Positions 18,059 to 33,000 of a stretch of DNA of 64,000 bases are shown here, in pieces (within the stretch, counting starts at the first letter, position 1; the number at the start of each line of letters is the position of its first letter). The notes beneath the pieces were generated by a model. It made no database searches. It was not told the origin of the DNA and saw only the letters and a program-made list of their open reading frames with translations. The translations under genes and the position numbers were made by a program. The stretch comes from Aquabacterium sp. (lineage in GTDB: Bacteria; Pseudomonadota; Gammaproteobacteria; Burkholderiales; Burkholderiaceae_C): contig JAURXM010000040.1 in NCBI GenBank assembly GCA_030654395.1, positions 30,217-94,216 of the forward strand. The letters are read 5' to 3'.

Positions 18059-21000
18059 ATGTCAAGCCGTCGTCGCCCTACCCAACATGCTCATGCCAAA
18101 TCAAAAAACGATGCGGTCGAAACGCCTCTAAAAAAGACACTGTTGCAACGCCTGCTGGCAACCTTGGGTGGTGACAACAATACAACATTGCTTGTCAAGA
18201 CGGATATTGGCAGGAAGGTATTGCTAGAAGCCCTTGAACCCAGGCTCTATTTGTCGGCCGATTGGGCCAGCCTGAGTGGCGGTGTGTTGAGCCTGAATCT
18301 CTCCAGCGCGGACGAGCAGGTGATCGTGCGTCAAGAGGATGTGAACAACAACATCCAAATTCATATCGATGTCTCCAGGGACGGCGGAGCCACCTTCGAG
18401 ACCGATACCTATGCTCAAAGCGCTGTGACGAGCATCTTGGCCGACGGTGGTGCGGGCAAGGACAGCTTCGAGTTCAAGGGCCTGTCTGCGACAGAGTTTG
18501 GCAAGCTGACCTCAGACCTCACGATCAAAGGCGAGAGCCTCACGTTAAAAGGCTCGCTCACACTAACCGGCCATGCGCTCTCGGTCACGGCCTACAACAC
18601 CATCACTGTGGCCGGAAGTACCGTACTGTCGACGCGCAGTACTTCGTCCGCCAATGTGGCTGACGCGGAGTTCGCTGCATCGTCGGGCAACTCGGGTGCC
18701 ATCACACTCAGCGCGCATCACATTGATGTGCAGTCGGATGCCAAGCTGTTGAGCCATGTGGTTCAGACGGGAGGCTCAACTTACACAGCCGGGGATCTCA
18801 CCCTCAAGGTGGCTCACGATGATGCCGTTCTGGCCAACTTCCCAGTGTTGGAACTGTTTGCACCACTGCTTCTTGATGATGTGTCCATCGTGCTCACTCA
18901 CGCGACGCTCAAGGGTGGTGCGGTCATTGTGGATGCTCAGTCGACCAGCCAATTGGCGAGTCCATTCCGGCCTTTTGGTGTCAACCTGAAGACGGCGGCG
19001 ATCACTGTTCAGGGCGCCTCGACAATCGATGGCAGCAGCGTCAACATCGAGGCCCATGCGGCAGACCAGAGTTTGCTGAGCCAATTGCCTGGCATCAGCA
19101 ACAATTTTGTGACGCCGCTGTCTGAGTATGCAATCTTGCCCATACCAGTCGGCCTGCAGTACCGAACGGCCACGGCGATGGTGACCATCGATAACAGCCA
19201 CATCACGAGCGTGGGCGACGTGGCTGTGATCTCTCAGGCCAAAGTGGATGGAACTGTCACGGCCTTGTCGGTGAACTCATCGATTCCGTTCAGTGGCAGC
19301 TTGAGCGTTGTCGAAGGCAATGCCCAGATCCACCTGACCGGAACCACGTCGATTGAATCGTCACGCGACGTCCGGGTCAGTGCGGATGTGAGCAGCAAGG
19401 CCAGCGCGTTTTCTCGAACCACCAACAATCTGTTGACCACGGGTGTTGACTACGCAAAGTTTACGCCGCCAGATGCCAGTGCTCTGGGCGCTTCAGTGGC
19501 CATTAGCAAGTCCAATACAACGGCTTATGCCGAACTGGGTGAACACGCCAGCATCAAAGCAGGTGGCAACGCGGCGGTACTGGCCGCTGGGAATGTGCTG
19601 AACAAGACCAAGTCCGAAGTCGCCACCTATGCTGACGGTTTGGCGGGTGTGACCATCTCGTGGGGCTGGGACGACTCTGCGGTCACTACCCGCGTTGATG
19701 GAAAGATCACTGCGGTTGGCAGGGCTGTTGGTCAAGAACTCACGGTTGCTGGTGTTAATGCCGTAGCCAACACGATTCATTTGCAGAATCATGGCTACAA
19801 GACCGGTGATGAAATCACGTACCACGCCGACAATTCATGGTCGCCCGATGAGCTTGTGAAATACACCGCCATTGGCGGTTTGGTCGACGGCCAGACCTAC
19901 GGTGCGATCGTGATTGACAAGGACACGTTGCAGCTCACTTCGGTGCCTACCATTGCACTGAATGCTGGCCAACTCAGCGCAGGCTCAAACCAGACATTGG
20001 CTCGCAAAGCTGCCCACGTGTTTGGCCCCACGACGGCAGTTGATCTGAGCAGCGACACGATCGAAATCGTGGCTCATGGTCTGGTAACGGGGCAGGCCGT
20101 GAGCTACGGCGTGAGCGATCCGGCGCAAGCCTTGGGTGGGCTGGTCAACAACGTCTCCTATGTCGCCATCGTTGTGGATGTTAATCACATTCAATTGGCG
20201 GCGACACCGGCCGACCAGGTTGCAGGGCGGTTCATCGATTTGACCAGTATGGGGTCGAGTGCCACGCACCTCATTGCCTTCGAGCAAGCGTCAATCACCT
20301 TCAGACCGTCGGCTGCGGTGTCCTCAGCCAATGGCACCATTACGCTCGCGAACCATGGCTTGGTCACGGGTGATGCCATGGTGTATCGGGTTGATCCCAC
20401 GATTGCAAACGTGAGTAGCCTGCCCCGTACGTCATCGTTTGCCGTGGTACCGCTGACCCGTACCTTTGACCCGTCGGTATTGACGGATGCAGGGGGCAGT
20501 CCTGTGGATGTGGCCACCAACACCATTGCCTTGCTGTCGGGGCATGGCTTGGTGACCGGTCAGCGAGTCACCTATGCGAGCGCGAATGGAGCAGCCGTTG
20601 GTGGCCTTGTCAACGGAGACTACTTTGTTATCACTGTGGGTGATGAAACCATCAGCTTGGCATCAACCAGGGACAATGCACTCCACGGGGGGGCGATTGA
20701 TCTGACGACCATCGGCGGCGCTGGGCAGCACACCCTGACGGGGCAGTCTGTGGACGTGGTTGATAAGCTACTGGTGTCGCCAGGTCATGGTTTTGAAACG
20801 GGCCAAGCGATTCGCTACCAAACGGGGGGTGGCTCGCCGGTCCAGGGGCTCACGGGTGGGCAAATTTATTACGCCATCGCCATCAGCGATGATCTGCTGC
20901 AGCTGGCGACCACCAGGGCACAGGCATCGGCACATAGCGCCATCCAATTGGGGGCGGGGGCCACTGGTCAGACTCAGAGTTTTAAGACCGAAACCTTCGT

Positions 21001-24000
21001 TCAGTTGATGGACGTGGTCCGCAGTGGTCCTGTGGTTGACACAGCAGCAGGCACGATCGAGATCGTTGGCAACCACTTGACACAGGGGCAAGAGGTTACC
21101 TACAACAGCGGTGGTGGTGCACCCATTGGCAATCTGGTGAATGGCACTACCTACTTTGTGATCAAGCAAGGTGCCGATCACGTTCGGTTGGCCAGCACGG
21201 CTGCCAACGCGACCAATGGCGTGAGTTTGGCCTTGGGTGCTGGTGCGACCATCGGGCTGGGCGTTCATGCGCTTGATCCGATTGACGTGAACCTGGCCAT
21301 GGAGACCTTTGATCCAACGCTGGATGTTTTGATCAATGACGCGACCGACACCATTCGGCAGCTCCATCATGGCTACAAGACGGGGGACCAAATCACCTAT
21401 CTGACCGGTGGCGGCACGGCCATTGGTGGTTTGGTTGACGGTCAGGCATATTTCGTCATCACCCAGGGCGCTGATCACTTTCAACTGGCAGCAACCTTGG
21501 TTGATGCTCGGGCCAACGTGCCAACGCACGTAGCGATTGGGCTGGGCGCGACGGGTTTGGCGCAGGGTTTTGAGCGGGCCTCCACGGCAGTCGTTGGCGA
21601 TATCGCCATTGATGGCCTAGAGGATCACCAGGTCTATTTTGTGACCGTTGTTGATGCCAATACGATCAGGCTGTCGGACGTTCAAGGTGCGGTCCCCTTG
21701 CCGTTGGATGTGTCACAAGCCACTGGCACCAGCCACACCTTCACGGCCAAGAACGATCTGGCCAATGGCATCACCATTTTGGCGGACTTGAAGGCCAAGA
21801 ACATTGATGCTAGCCAAGCAGGCGTGGGCAGTGCGCCCACCATCAAGGATATTTTGACCAAGCCAGAGTTGATGGCCAAGTCCAGAACCGGCCTGATTGG
21901 CAACATTGTTAAGCCGAGTGGCAATCCCGGTGAGTTTCTAAAACATCCTTTCAATGGACCTTTAGAGTCTTCCCAGGTCTTAGGAAAGGGCTTGGTCACC
22001 GTGGCCGGGGCTCTGGCGGTGAATCGTTTTGACCATGTGGTGTTGGCCGAGGTCGGCAACAAAGCGGTTCTGCAGTCGAAGGGTGATGTTTCGATCACCG
22101 CCAAAATCACGCAATCGGCGGCTCAGGTGTTCGCGCAGGGCAATGCCAGTCCCGATGGCAAGAAGAAAACATTTGTCGCGGGAGTGGCCTTGGGTCTGGG
22201 CTTTTACAGCAACAGTGCCAAGGCTGTGGTCGATGGTGGTGCCACCATTGATGCCAGTCGGGCGTTGACGGTGGATGGGCAAGTGTCATATCCCTCATTG
22301 GCTGCTAGCTATGCACAAGCTGTACAGGAGGGTAGTAACGGGACATTGGTTGCTGACATTCTCAGTGGCCGATTTGGGATCGAAAAAATCGCTAACACGA
22401 TGGCCCTTAGTAAGGGGTTGGCGCCTGAATCAAAAATATCTGCTTCGGCGTCGATTAGTGTCGCGAGCTACACCAACACCGCGAGTGCCACCGTGGGTAG
22501 AGGGGCGCTCATTAACCAAGATGTGGACTATCAAAGCAGCAAACAATCGGTGACGGTGAATGCCGCGACCCACATGGACTTGGTCAATGTGGCGGGCGTT
22601 ATCAATCTCAAGTTGGATGAGGCTGGCCTTCGCAATCAGTGGCTTGGTAAAGTTAGTGGCATTGCCGACTTCTACGGGACCCGGGCGGCTGGCCTGGGGT
22701 TGGGCGGATCGGCGGTGGCTCAGACCATCTCCAACACCACCATTGCGAGCATTGATGCGATCGCACGGGTTCGTACCGGAGCCTCAGGTGCTTTGCACGT
22801 CAAGGCCGACGAAGAGGTCAACACCATTGAGATCGCTGAAGCCGCAGGGAAGTCCGGCTTGGTGGGTGTTAGCGGGACGGTGTCCAGGCTGGTGCATCAA
22901 TCGGTCACCCGTGCCGAGTTGGTTTCTGGGGCCGTCGTTATCGGTGGGGCTGTTGATGTCCAGGCACACAGCGATGCCAACCACACCAGCATCTTGGGCG
23001 GCGTTCAGGTCGCTCGCAGCGTGGGTGCTGGCGTCACGGTGGGCGTCACCGAAATTGGACGTGTGGTCGAGGCGGTGATCGGTCGACGCCAGTCCGTGTT
23101 TCAACGTGAAAGCGTGAACGGCGCGCTCGACAGCATTGCGATCAATGGGCATGGGTTCGCCACGGGAGACGAAGTCGTCTATCGCAATGCCTCCAGCAGC
23201 GATGCAGCCTTGGGTGGATTGACCAGTGATCAGCATTACTTTGTGATTGCCGTTGATGGCGATCACTTCAAGCTGGCCACCACGGCTGCGGATGCCGTGG
23301 CAGGTCATGCCATTGGGTTGAACCCCGACGGCTCGGCCAGCTACAACATGATCGAACGCGCAGGCGAGGTCGGATCAGGCAGCACCATCAATGCGACCAG
23401 TGTGGCCTTGAATGCCAGCGCAACTGGGGCCATCTTGTCTGTCTCGGTGGCGGGGGCGGTTGCCTCCAACTCTCCCGTCCCAACCGATGGCCAACTGTCG
23501 ACGACGCAAGCCTCCCAATTGGCGATTGCTAAAAATGCATTTGCGCTGGCAGGTGATGTTGCTGTCAACACAGAGTTTGACGTCACTCGGGCCTATATCA
23601 ATGACCCCGGCACGATCTCCGTGGCGCCTCAAGGGGCCTTGAGTTTGACGGCTGAAAATACCACCAACATCCGTTCGGTGGCGGGTGCAGCATCGGGTGC
23701 GCAGGCCAGCTTTGGTGTGGCAGTGGGCTTGGCCGGTTCGTCGAGCAATAACTTGATTAAGATGATGACGGGGGCGTCTATTGATGAGGCTGTCATCGAC
23801 CGGGCTGGAAACGTCACGCTCAGTGCCACTCGCCGTGGTGAAGCGTTGGCCATTGCGGCTTCATTGAGCGCCGGCAGTGGGGTGGCCACGGCCGCCATCA
23901 CGGGGTCTTCAGCGCTCAATAACGTAGACACCTGGACGCGCGCTGACGTGTTGGGCGCCCACGTGACGGCGTCTCAGCTGGACATCACTGCGACCGATAC

Positions 24001-27000
24001 GAGCAAAGTGATTGCGGGTGCGGGTGGTCTGGCTGGGGGTAAAAGCGGCTTGAACCCATTTCAGGGAGTCATCCCATCGCCCAAAGCTGCTGGGTTGGCT
24101 CTGGGGGTGTCGGTCGGAACGAACAGCATCCACAGCGAAATTGGCGCTTCGGTGCGCAGTAGTTCCACCGTTTCTCTGACGGGGCACCTGAAGGCCGAGG
24201 CCATTGCAGCGGGCACCGCAGAAGCGTACACCTTCGGTGGATCAGTCATGGTCGGAGATTTATCTGCAGCCCTGAACGGCGCAGGGTCTGGCAATGACAT
24301 TCATAGCCATGTGGACGCGACGGTTTCTGGCGGAAGCACGGTCAATGCCAACGCGTTGACTTTGCACGCCAAAGACACCTCGATCATCGTTGCCGACGCC
24401 GGCGGTTTCTCTCTGGCCGCCAGTTTGTCAAAAGTACCCGGCGCCAGCATTGCTGGGTCGATTGGCATTGGTGCAGCACGCAACGACATTTACAGCACGG
24501 TCGAAGCCTCTGTGGATGGATCTGGGGTGGATGTCTCAGGACAACTGTCGATCCTTGCAGAGTCGATTTCGACGATCAATGCTTTGTGCCTAGGTGGCGC
24601 AGTATCGGTTGCACAGTCCAGCGGTGGGGTCGGCGGCGCCTTGGCGGGTGCCGGGGCCGGTTCTGGCAACACGACACACAATACGATTTCAGCATCGATA
24701 GGCCATGTGGGTGCCGGTAAAAAGGTCAAAGCTTCGACGATCAGTGTCACGGCCACCGATGGCTCGGTCATCACATCGGACGCCGGTGGCGTGGGCATCT
24801 CGGTGGCTTCGTCAGCCACCGCCAGCGGTAGTTTGAGTGTGGGGGTGGCGCAGTCCACCAACACCATTACAAACACGGTGACAGCCACGATTAATGCTGC
24901 GTTGGTGGAATCTGCGGGCACGGTCTCGGTGGAGGCTCAAGAAAGCAGCACCATCGATACGCTGGGGGTGGGGGGCGCCGCCTCGGTATCGCCGGGCTCC
25001 GGTGGAGCTTCAGCGGCATTGTCGGGGGCTGGTGCAGGCGTCAGCAATGACATCGCTGCCGACATCGAGGCCTCAATCAAGGGGGGCTCTAGGGTCACAA
25101 GTAGCGCATCGGTGCCCACGGTATTTGATGCCGATGGCCAAGCCACGAATGCTGCCATTTCTGTCAAGGCCATCGACCATCAGAAGGTCTACGCGGAGGC
25201 TGTGGGTGCTTCCGTTGCTTTTGCCAATGGCGCTACTTTTGGTGGAGCCTTGTCGATTGCCGGGGTCAACATCACCAATTCGCTCCATGACACTGTCAAG
25301 AGCTTCATCGATGGGTCAACGGTTACCGCGACCGCTGGGACCGACAGTGCCATCCTAGTGTCGGCGCTTGAAACCACCAAGGTGGATGCGATTGGCGCTG
25401 CCGTGTCAATCGCCGGTGCGGTCTCCGAGGGTGCCGCTGGTGCACTGGCCGGTGGCGGCGTGGGGGCGCACACCACTGTTGAAAATACGGTGAAGTCATA
25501 TATTGCGGGGACCAGCGCCAGCAGCGTGGTTCACGCCTCGGGTACCGTTCAGGTCCTGGCAAATGACGCCCTGGCGGCGGGCGAGACGAAGACCGTGGAC
25601 ACCCGTATCGGTAGCGGAGTGCTGGCGGTTGGCATTGGCCAACCCGAGTCCTCTGGCGCCATGGCCATCGGCGTGACTGTGGCTGATTCGACCATCAATA
25701 ACACCGTTTCCGCGTTCATTGGCGCAGCGACTGATACGCTGACAACGACGGTCACGGCGGATCACAAAAATATCGAGGTCAAGGCCAAGTCCGTGGCCAA
25801 TAACGAGGTGTTGACCGTCGCCGCAGGCATTGCGGTCGGGGCGGGGGCTCTATCGGGGGTGGGCTCTGATGCCAATTCAACGGTGTCTACCAATGTAGAC
25901 AGCTATGTCGGAACGACCGGGCGCCTATCCGCTGGCCAGGATGTGGTCGTGACTGCAGGGACTGACTTCACGTCCAAGGCGGTTTCTAGAGGCATTGCCG
26001 GGTTTGGGGCCATCGTTGGCGGCGCCATCGGCGTGTCATTGTCAGAATCTCACCTGGCTGGTTCAGCAAAAGCACATTTGTCTGGCGCGGTAGCTACGGC
26101 GCGCAACATTTTGGTCGAGGCCAAGAGCAAGAGCGATGTCGACAGCGATGCATTTGGTCTTGCCGGGGGGGTGGCCATCCTTAGCGTGCAAGGTGCAGGG
26201 GCTGAAGCTAAATCCTCGGTCACTACCGAGACGGATGCCTACATCAGTCAAGCCACTCTCGGAACAGCAGCACAACGCCTCAGTGGCGATGTCACAGTTC
26301 GCGCATTGACCGACGTCGATGCCGATGCCAATGCAGAAGGTATCGCTCTAGGGGGGCTCAGTATTTCAGTGGCGGGATCTCGCGCTGATGTCGTCGTGGC
26401 ACCCGTGGTCAAGGCCTTTATCGGCTCGACCACCAATGCTGAAACGACCGACGCGACGACTGTCTACACCACAGGCTCCGTTCAAGTTGAGGCACTGAAC
26501 AATTACCAAGTCAAACCGAGCGATTCAAGCAAGCTTGAAAAGATCCAAGACAGACTGTCCACCGCGTCAACGCTGGCGCCGGCCATTGGTTTGATTGCCG
26601 GGTCAGGCGCACATTCCACGGTCTCGGGTACACCAAGTTTGTCCAGCTATATCGGTAAAGACGTCGTCGTCAATGCCTTGGCTGATGTGACGGTGATGGC
26701 ATTGTCCAGTCTGGACGTCCGCTCTGATGCCCACACGGGCTCGGGTGGCCTGGTTTCGGCCACAGTCGTCATCTCTAGTGCAGATGCCAACGGTACGGTT
26801 AAGTCAGAAGTCAACGGCCGGGTGACGGCAGGGTCTAACGCTGCCACTCATTCGTACACCAACGTGGCTGCCGCACACCATTCTGCTGATGCTGAAGGCA
26901 TTGGTGGCGCTGCGGTGTTTGGCGTGGTGAGTGTGGCCACCCATGCGGGCGCGGCCCCCGATGTGAAAGTGATCACCGGCAGCAATGCCAACGTGATGGT

Positions 27001-30000
27001 CACAGGGTCAGCCTACACCGCAGGTATTGTCGAAGACCATGCCGCGACCAAGTCGCTGGCCGTAGCCATCATTCCGGTTGACACCTCGGACGGTGGCCGG
27101 GTTGCGTCAAAAATTGCAGTCGATCAGAAAACTGGATCGTCAATTCAGACCCTGCAAGGTGGCAGCAATGAAGTCAGCACCTTCTATAACCAAAGTATTC
27201 TTCCTGTTGAAGTAACGCCCAAAAACTTGGTGCGCGATGCTTTGGCGAACACGTCTGTGAGCAGTAACTCTGGACCGACCATGACCTCGTTGTCAGCGGT
27301 CACTGTTCTGGAGAACAGCACTGCCGTCATGGACCTCACTGCCACAGATGTGAACGGTGATACAACCACCTTCAGCATTATTGGCGGCGAGGATCAGGCT
27401 AAATTTAGGCTGGTTGGCAACAAGTTGCAGTTCATAGCTGCCCCCGATTTTGAGGCTCCGACTGATCAAGGTGCCAATAATGTCTACAAGGTCATTGTTG
27501 AGGCCCGTGACATGCGAAACGGCGCCCAAGTTGGCGGCACAGACTCCAAGTTAATCAGCGTGACTGTCAGTAACGACATCCATCATCTGACGACATCGGA
27601 CGTGGTTTCAGGCACGGAGTTGGTTAACGGTGCCGTGTCGCTCGATCAGGTGGACTCCTTGGTGGCCGCTTCTAGGTCGCGTTGGCAAGACGCTGGCTTG
27701 AGCGCTGAGCAACTGGCCAAGCTTGACAGCATCACCTATCAGGTCGCCGACCTTGAGAGTGGATACATCGGGATGTCGCAAGGCAACCAGATCACGATTG
27801 ATGTCAATGCAAACCGCTTTGGTTGGTATGTAGACGGCACCCCGGATGACAACGCTGAATTCAACGTGGTGACTCAATCGTTGCTCACGGCAAAATCAAG
27901 CAGCGAGGCTTCGCACGAGATTGACTTGTTGAGTGCCTTGATGCACGAGCAAGGTCATATCTTGGGTCTCAACCACACGCAGTCGGGTGGTGACTTGATG
28001 TCTTCTCTGGTGGTCAAGGGTACGCGGGTGCTGCCCACCGACGTGACGATTTCGAGCATTGGCCTCTCATCGTCTGTTGGCGATGAGGTGCATATGCTCA
28101 ACAGCGCAGACACGCCAGACTTGAGCTCGTCAGGCAATCGTGGCGCCTCCACGATTCGTGAAATCAATTCAGAACAAACCGACAAGAGCGGCCCGGCGCC
28201 TGTGGTGGTGGTGAAGGCCACCATGGCGCCCGATATCTCCATCAACCTGGCCGAAGGCTCGACGCTGTCGACCAGCAATGGCCGGGACATCACCTTGCGC
28301 GTCAAGACCAATCTGGGCGCTAGCGCCATTGGTGGCAGCATTGAGGCCCCGATGCCCTTCTTTGGGGTGGTCGATGCGCAGGCCGTGGTCGCGGGTCATA
28401 TCAACGTCTTCCTCGGTGGCAATATTCAGCACACCGGCAACTTGACGGTTGAGTTCGACACCAACAGCCATGCAACGGCCATTGGCGAAGCCATGGCCAT
28501 CGGCCCTGTGGCAGGCACGGGTGTCAATACCTTTGCAAGCGTCACGCCGACCATCTCGACCTATGTCGAACCGCACAGCGATATTCAGGTTGATGGCGAC
28601 TTTGTGATTCGCACCTTGTCCCAAGCCAATGCGAATGCAGAGTCACGCGGGATCTCGGCGGCTACTGGCGTGAGCGTGGGTGCTTCACTGGCCAAGGCCG
28701 TGGTGGCGCCTACGATTCAAACCTTCATTGGGTCGGGTGCCAACATTGCGGCCACCGGCCATATCGTGGTGGAAACCTTCCACAACGTGGATCAAAGCGG
28801 TCACTCCTTGGGCCAGGGTGCCAAAGCGGTGGCACAGGCGTCCTCGGGTGGATTGTTCTCGGGCGTTGGCGCCAGTGCCACGGCCGATAACTCTGCGAAC
28901 GTGTCGGCGTATGTTGATGCCGCTGCCACGCTCTCTGCAGGCGCCAACAAGGACATCATTGTTCGTGCCTTGTCTGACAACACGGCCAATGCCAATGGTG
29001 CGGGTGTGGCAGGCGGCGGCGTAGCGGTCGGTGTTTCACTGGCCGATGCGCACAGTGGTGGCAGTACGACTGCCTATATCGATGGCAATATCAGCCAAGG
29101 CCGCCATGTCGTGGTTGAAGCCGATGCCCACAACACCGCAGACGCTATCACGCGTGCGTTCGCTGGTGGCGCTGCTGCAGGCACGGGTGCTAGCAGCAAG
29201 GCCAATGTTGATCCAACGGTCAGCGCCTATATCGGGGACGGGCGGAGCATTGCCGTCACTGGCGATGTGGCTGTCAAGGCCGTTGCGGTGACCAATGCCA
29301 ACGCGGTCGCGGACGGGACGGCTTATGGCGTTGTCGGCGCGGGAGTTTCCTTGGCTGAGGCCAAAAACACCCCTACTGTGTTGGCCAAGATCGGCAACTC
29401 AGAAGTTCATGCCGATGACATCACGGTGGGTGCATCCAACAACTCGGGTGCGAATGCTGATAAGGGTGCCCATGCGAAAACCACAGCCTCTGTGGCCAGC
29501 GGTCTCGTGGCTGTGGGCGTGAACATCGCGGGTGCTGCGGCCAATGCCGTGGTCGACGCATCGATTGGCCGTTCCGCAACGTTGACCTCCACCGGGGATG
29601 TTGCAATCAATGCCGTTGGCAATAACAAGGCTGATGCCAATTCATCCGGCACGGCCTACAGTGGCATCGTGGGGGTTGGTCAGAGCAAGGCGGTTGCCTC
29701 GTCATCGGGCCAAACCAAGGCCCACGCTGGGGGCGATATTGCCCAGGCAGACAACGTCGCCTTGAATGCGAGCGGGGCTTACCGCGCCGATGCCACCGGC
29801 AACTCAGCGGCTGGCGGTATCGTTGGCTTTGATGGCACGGTCACCAATGCAACGGTTAGCGGTGTGACTCAAGCCGAGGTCGAGTCGGGCGCCAAGATCC
29901 GCAACGTGGCGGGTGATGTCTCGGTGATTTCTAATGCGCAAACCGATGCCAATTCTCAAGGCACTGGCAAGCAAGGCGGCATCATTGGCGTGGGCATCAC

Positions 30001-33000
30001 CGATGCGGACGCAGTAGTCACCAATCAAAACTCGGCGACGGTCGGATCCAACGCAAAAATCAGTGCGGGCAATGACGCCAATGTTAGCGCAATCTCGAAC
30101 AACATCGGGGATGCCCATGCCGTGGGTGCCGGAGCCTCTGGCATTGACTTTGGTAAGGCTTACAGCGATGTGGTGATCAGTGATACGACGAAAACCATGG
30201 TGCTACAAGGCGCTGCCATCGACGCCGTTCGCAAACTCAATGTTCAATCGTCGAGCAGCTCTGGTGGGGTGTCTGAAACCCATGTGGACAACAGCGGGCT
30301 CGGCACCAATGCCGAAGCCATCAGCCACTTCACAGACACAGCCAATACGACGACTGAAATTCGCAGCGCTGAGTTGCGCGGCGCCAATGTGACCGTAGGT
30401 GCACAAGGAACCGGGGTCGGCACCCTGGCCAAGTCGGACACAGTGTCGAGCGCAGTGGGCACGAGCTCTAACGCCACGTCGGATGTTTCGACCACGGTCA
30501 ATGCCCATGTTTTATTGAACCAAGGGGCGCAGATAACTGGCAGCGACAAGCTGACGATTCAAACGAATCAAACCGGGATCAATACCCTGGCCGACGCACA
30601 CGCCAAAACGAGCAGCGTGGGCGCCAGTACCAATGGCACAGCCAACAACAACCTGACCGTCAATAGCACGATTGATGCCAGCGCGGATACTGTTCTGCGC
30701 ACGCGCAACCTGCAGGTCAATGCTTTGGCAGACACGACGCCTCGGAGAGGCACTGTCACGTCCTTAGAAAAGGCCGCACTGATTGATGTAGGCACCGAGA
30801 CCCAATCTGGCGCAACGGCCGTAACGCGTGCCACTGACTTTGATGCCAAGGTGGCCTTCCCAGGTGCAAGACCCCAGCTGATTGTGGATGCCAATGGCAC
30901 GGTTCATTCAAGAGATGGCGTCACGGCCACGGTGACGGCCGAGCAAGTCATCGTTGACGATATCTACAACACGGGCCAAAGCTCTGGACATGCCACCTTT
31001 AACTCGGGTGTGGTCACAGGCGATGCGAAATTCGTTTTTGACACGGGGTTCGAGTCGGTTGACATCGTCAACAACTCCAACCGCGATCTGGTCATCAACA
31101 ACATTGATGTGCAGACCTTGCCGCAGCAGTTGGACAGGAACGTACAGGTCAATGCAGACAACGCACGGGGCTTCACTAAGACCTTTGACCACGACTTAGG
31201 CGATACCCAGATCCACATTGAAAACAGGGCCGCCGGGCGCCAGAACGGTGTGATCCTCGCAGGCAGCATTCAAAACGCTGTGGGCGACACCTTCATTTAT
31301 GCCGCCAGTGGTGACATCAAGACGGGGTCGGGTGGTTTTGACAAGTCAGACACCCTTCACCTTGAGGCTGCAGCGGGCGCCATTTCTGGCGACAGTGGCA
31401 AGTTTGAAGCAGACACCAACCGCATAGAGGCCAGTGCCAAGAACTCGATTGCGCTGCATGAAGCTGCAGGCAATTTGGTGGTGCAAAGTGTTCATTCAGA
31501 GCAAGGCGATGTGACTCTGGTCGCGCAGGGCTCCATTGTGGATGGCGTCAATGACGGTTTGAGCGGCAGTGCAGATATCAGCGGCAAGGACATCAAGCTG
31601 ATCACCAGCGACGGCTCCATCGGGACAAAGGCCAACACGCTAGAAATTGACGCAACAGGTGTGTTGAGTGCGTCTGCCGCAGGTGATCTGGTAGTCGCAG
31701 ACGTGAGTGCGGGCTTGGTCTTGGGTGATGTACTAAGCCGATCTGGCGATGTTCAAATCACGCTGCCTGATACCGGCAATATGGGCAGCGCTGGCGAACA
31801 GTTGATCATTGGAAGCACAAGCGTTGTTCGCGCTTTGAATGGGGAAATCAGCCTTAGTGCGGGCGATGCCATTGTGGTCGCTAACGGTGCAGCGGTCGCG
31901 GCCTCGGGCCAAGTCAGTCTTGCTGTCGATGCGAACACCAAGGACGTGGGCGTCGGTGGTTTGGTCGACATCCACGGCACCGTCACAGGCGCCAGCCTGC
32001 TGGTGACCGGGGCCGATAAGATCGACACGATTAGGATCAGTGCAAACAATGCAGATCTGACGATCCGAAGCTTTGGTGGTGATGATCTGATCGATATCGG
32101 TACCAACGCACAGAACCAAGGTGGGCTGTCACGTGTTGCGCAGCACATCACCGCTGATGGCGGCACAGGCGACAACCATTTGCTCATCAATGATGTCAAT
32201 GACCTGGCAAGCCAGGTCGGTACTGTGGCCGATGGCCAAGTCACCGGTTTTGGTCTGGGTCATGGCGTTGACTTTTCGAACGTGAGTGAGTTGGTTCTGA
32301 AGTTGGGCAGTGGCAACGACCAAGCGGACGTCAATAGCACGGGCGCCAACACCTTTGTTAATTTGCAAACAGGTTCCGGTGATGACGTCGTCAACGTTGG
32401 TGTGGCCTCCGGTCTACTCAACAGCATCAGTGGATTGCTGCAAGTCGACGGTCAAGGTGGGACAGACCGTCTGGCCTTGCATGACACGGCGGACACGGCT
32501 GCCAATGTCGGCTTGTTGAAGCGTCAGAGCCTGGCTGGCTTCGGAATGGGCAGCTCGGACCAAACGGCGGTCAATGAAAGCAGAGGCATTGCTTTCAATC
32601 ACATTGAAAGCATCAATCTGGCCTTGGGCTCAGGTGATGACACCATTCGTGCCGCCGAAATCGCCCTTAACACCCATGTTGATGCAGGCGCAGGCGATGA
32701 TCACTTTGTCATTGAAAAGACGCTAAAAAATATCGAGGCGCAGTACTCCTTGGTTGGTGGGCTTGGTCAAAATCAAGTTTCGCTCAATATGGATGACAGT
32801 GTTCAAACTGAGCTGACCTTGTCTGCGCTGAATGCCACCACGGGTGTGGTGAAAGAGTCGGCGATGTCCTCACTTGGACAAGTTCAGTTCGAGCAGGTTC
32901 ATGGTCTTGATATCAACCTAGGGCTGCTTAACGACAAGGTGACCATTGACGCTACGGTGGTGCCTGTCGTCATCAACCTCAACGATGGTGCCGATCGATT

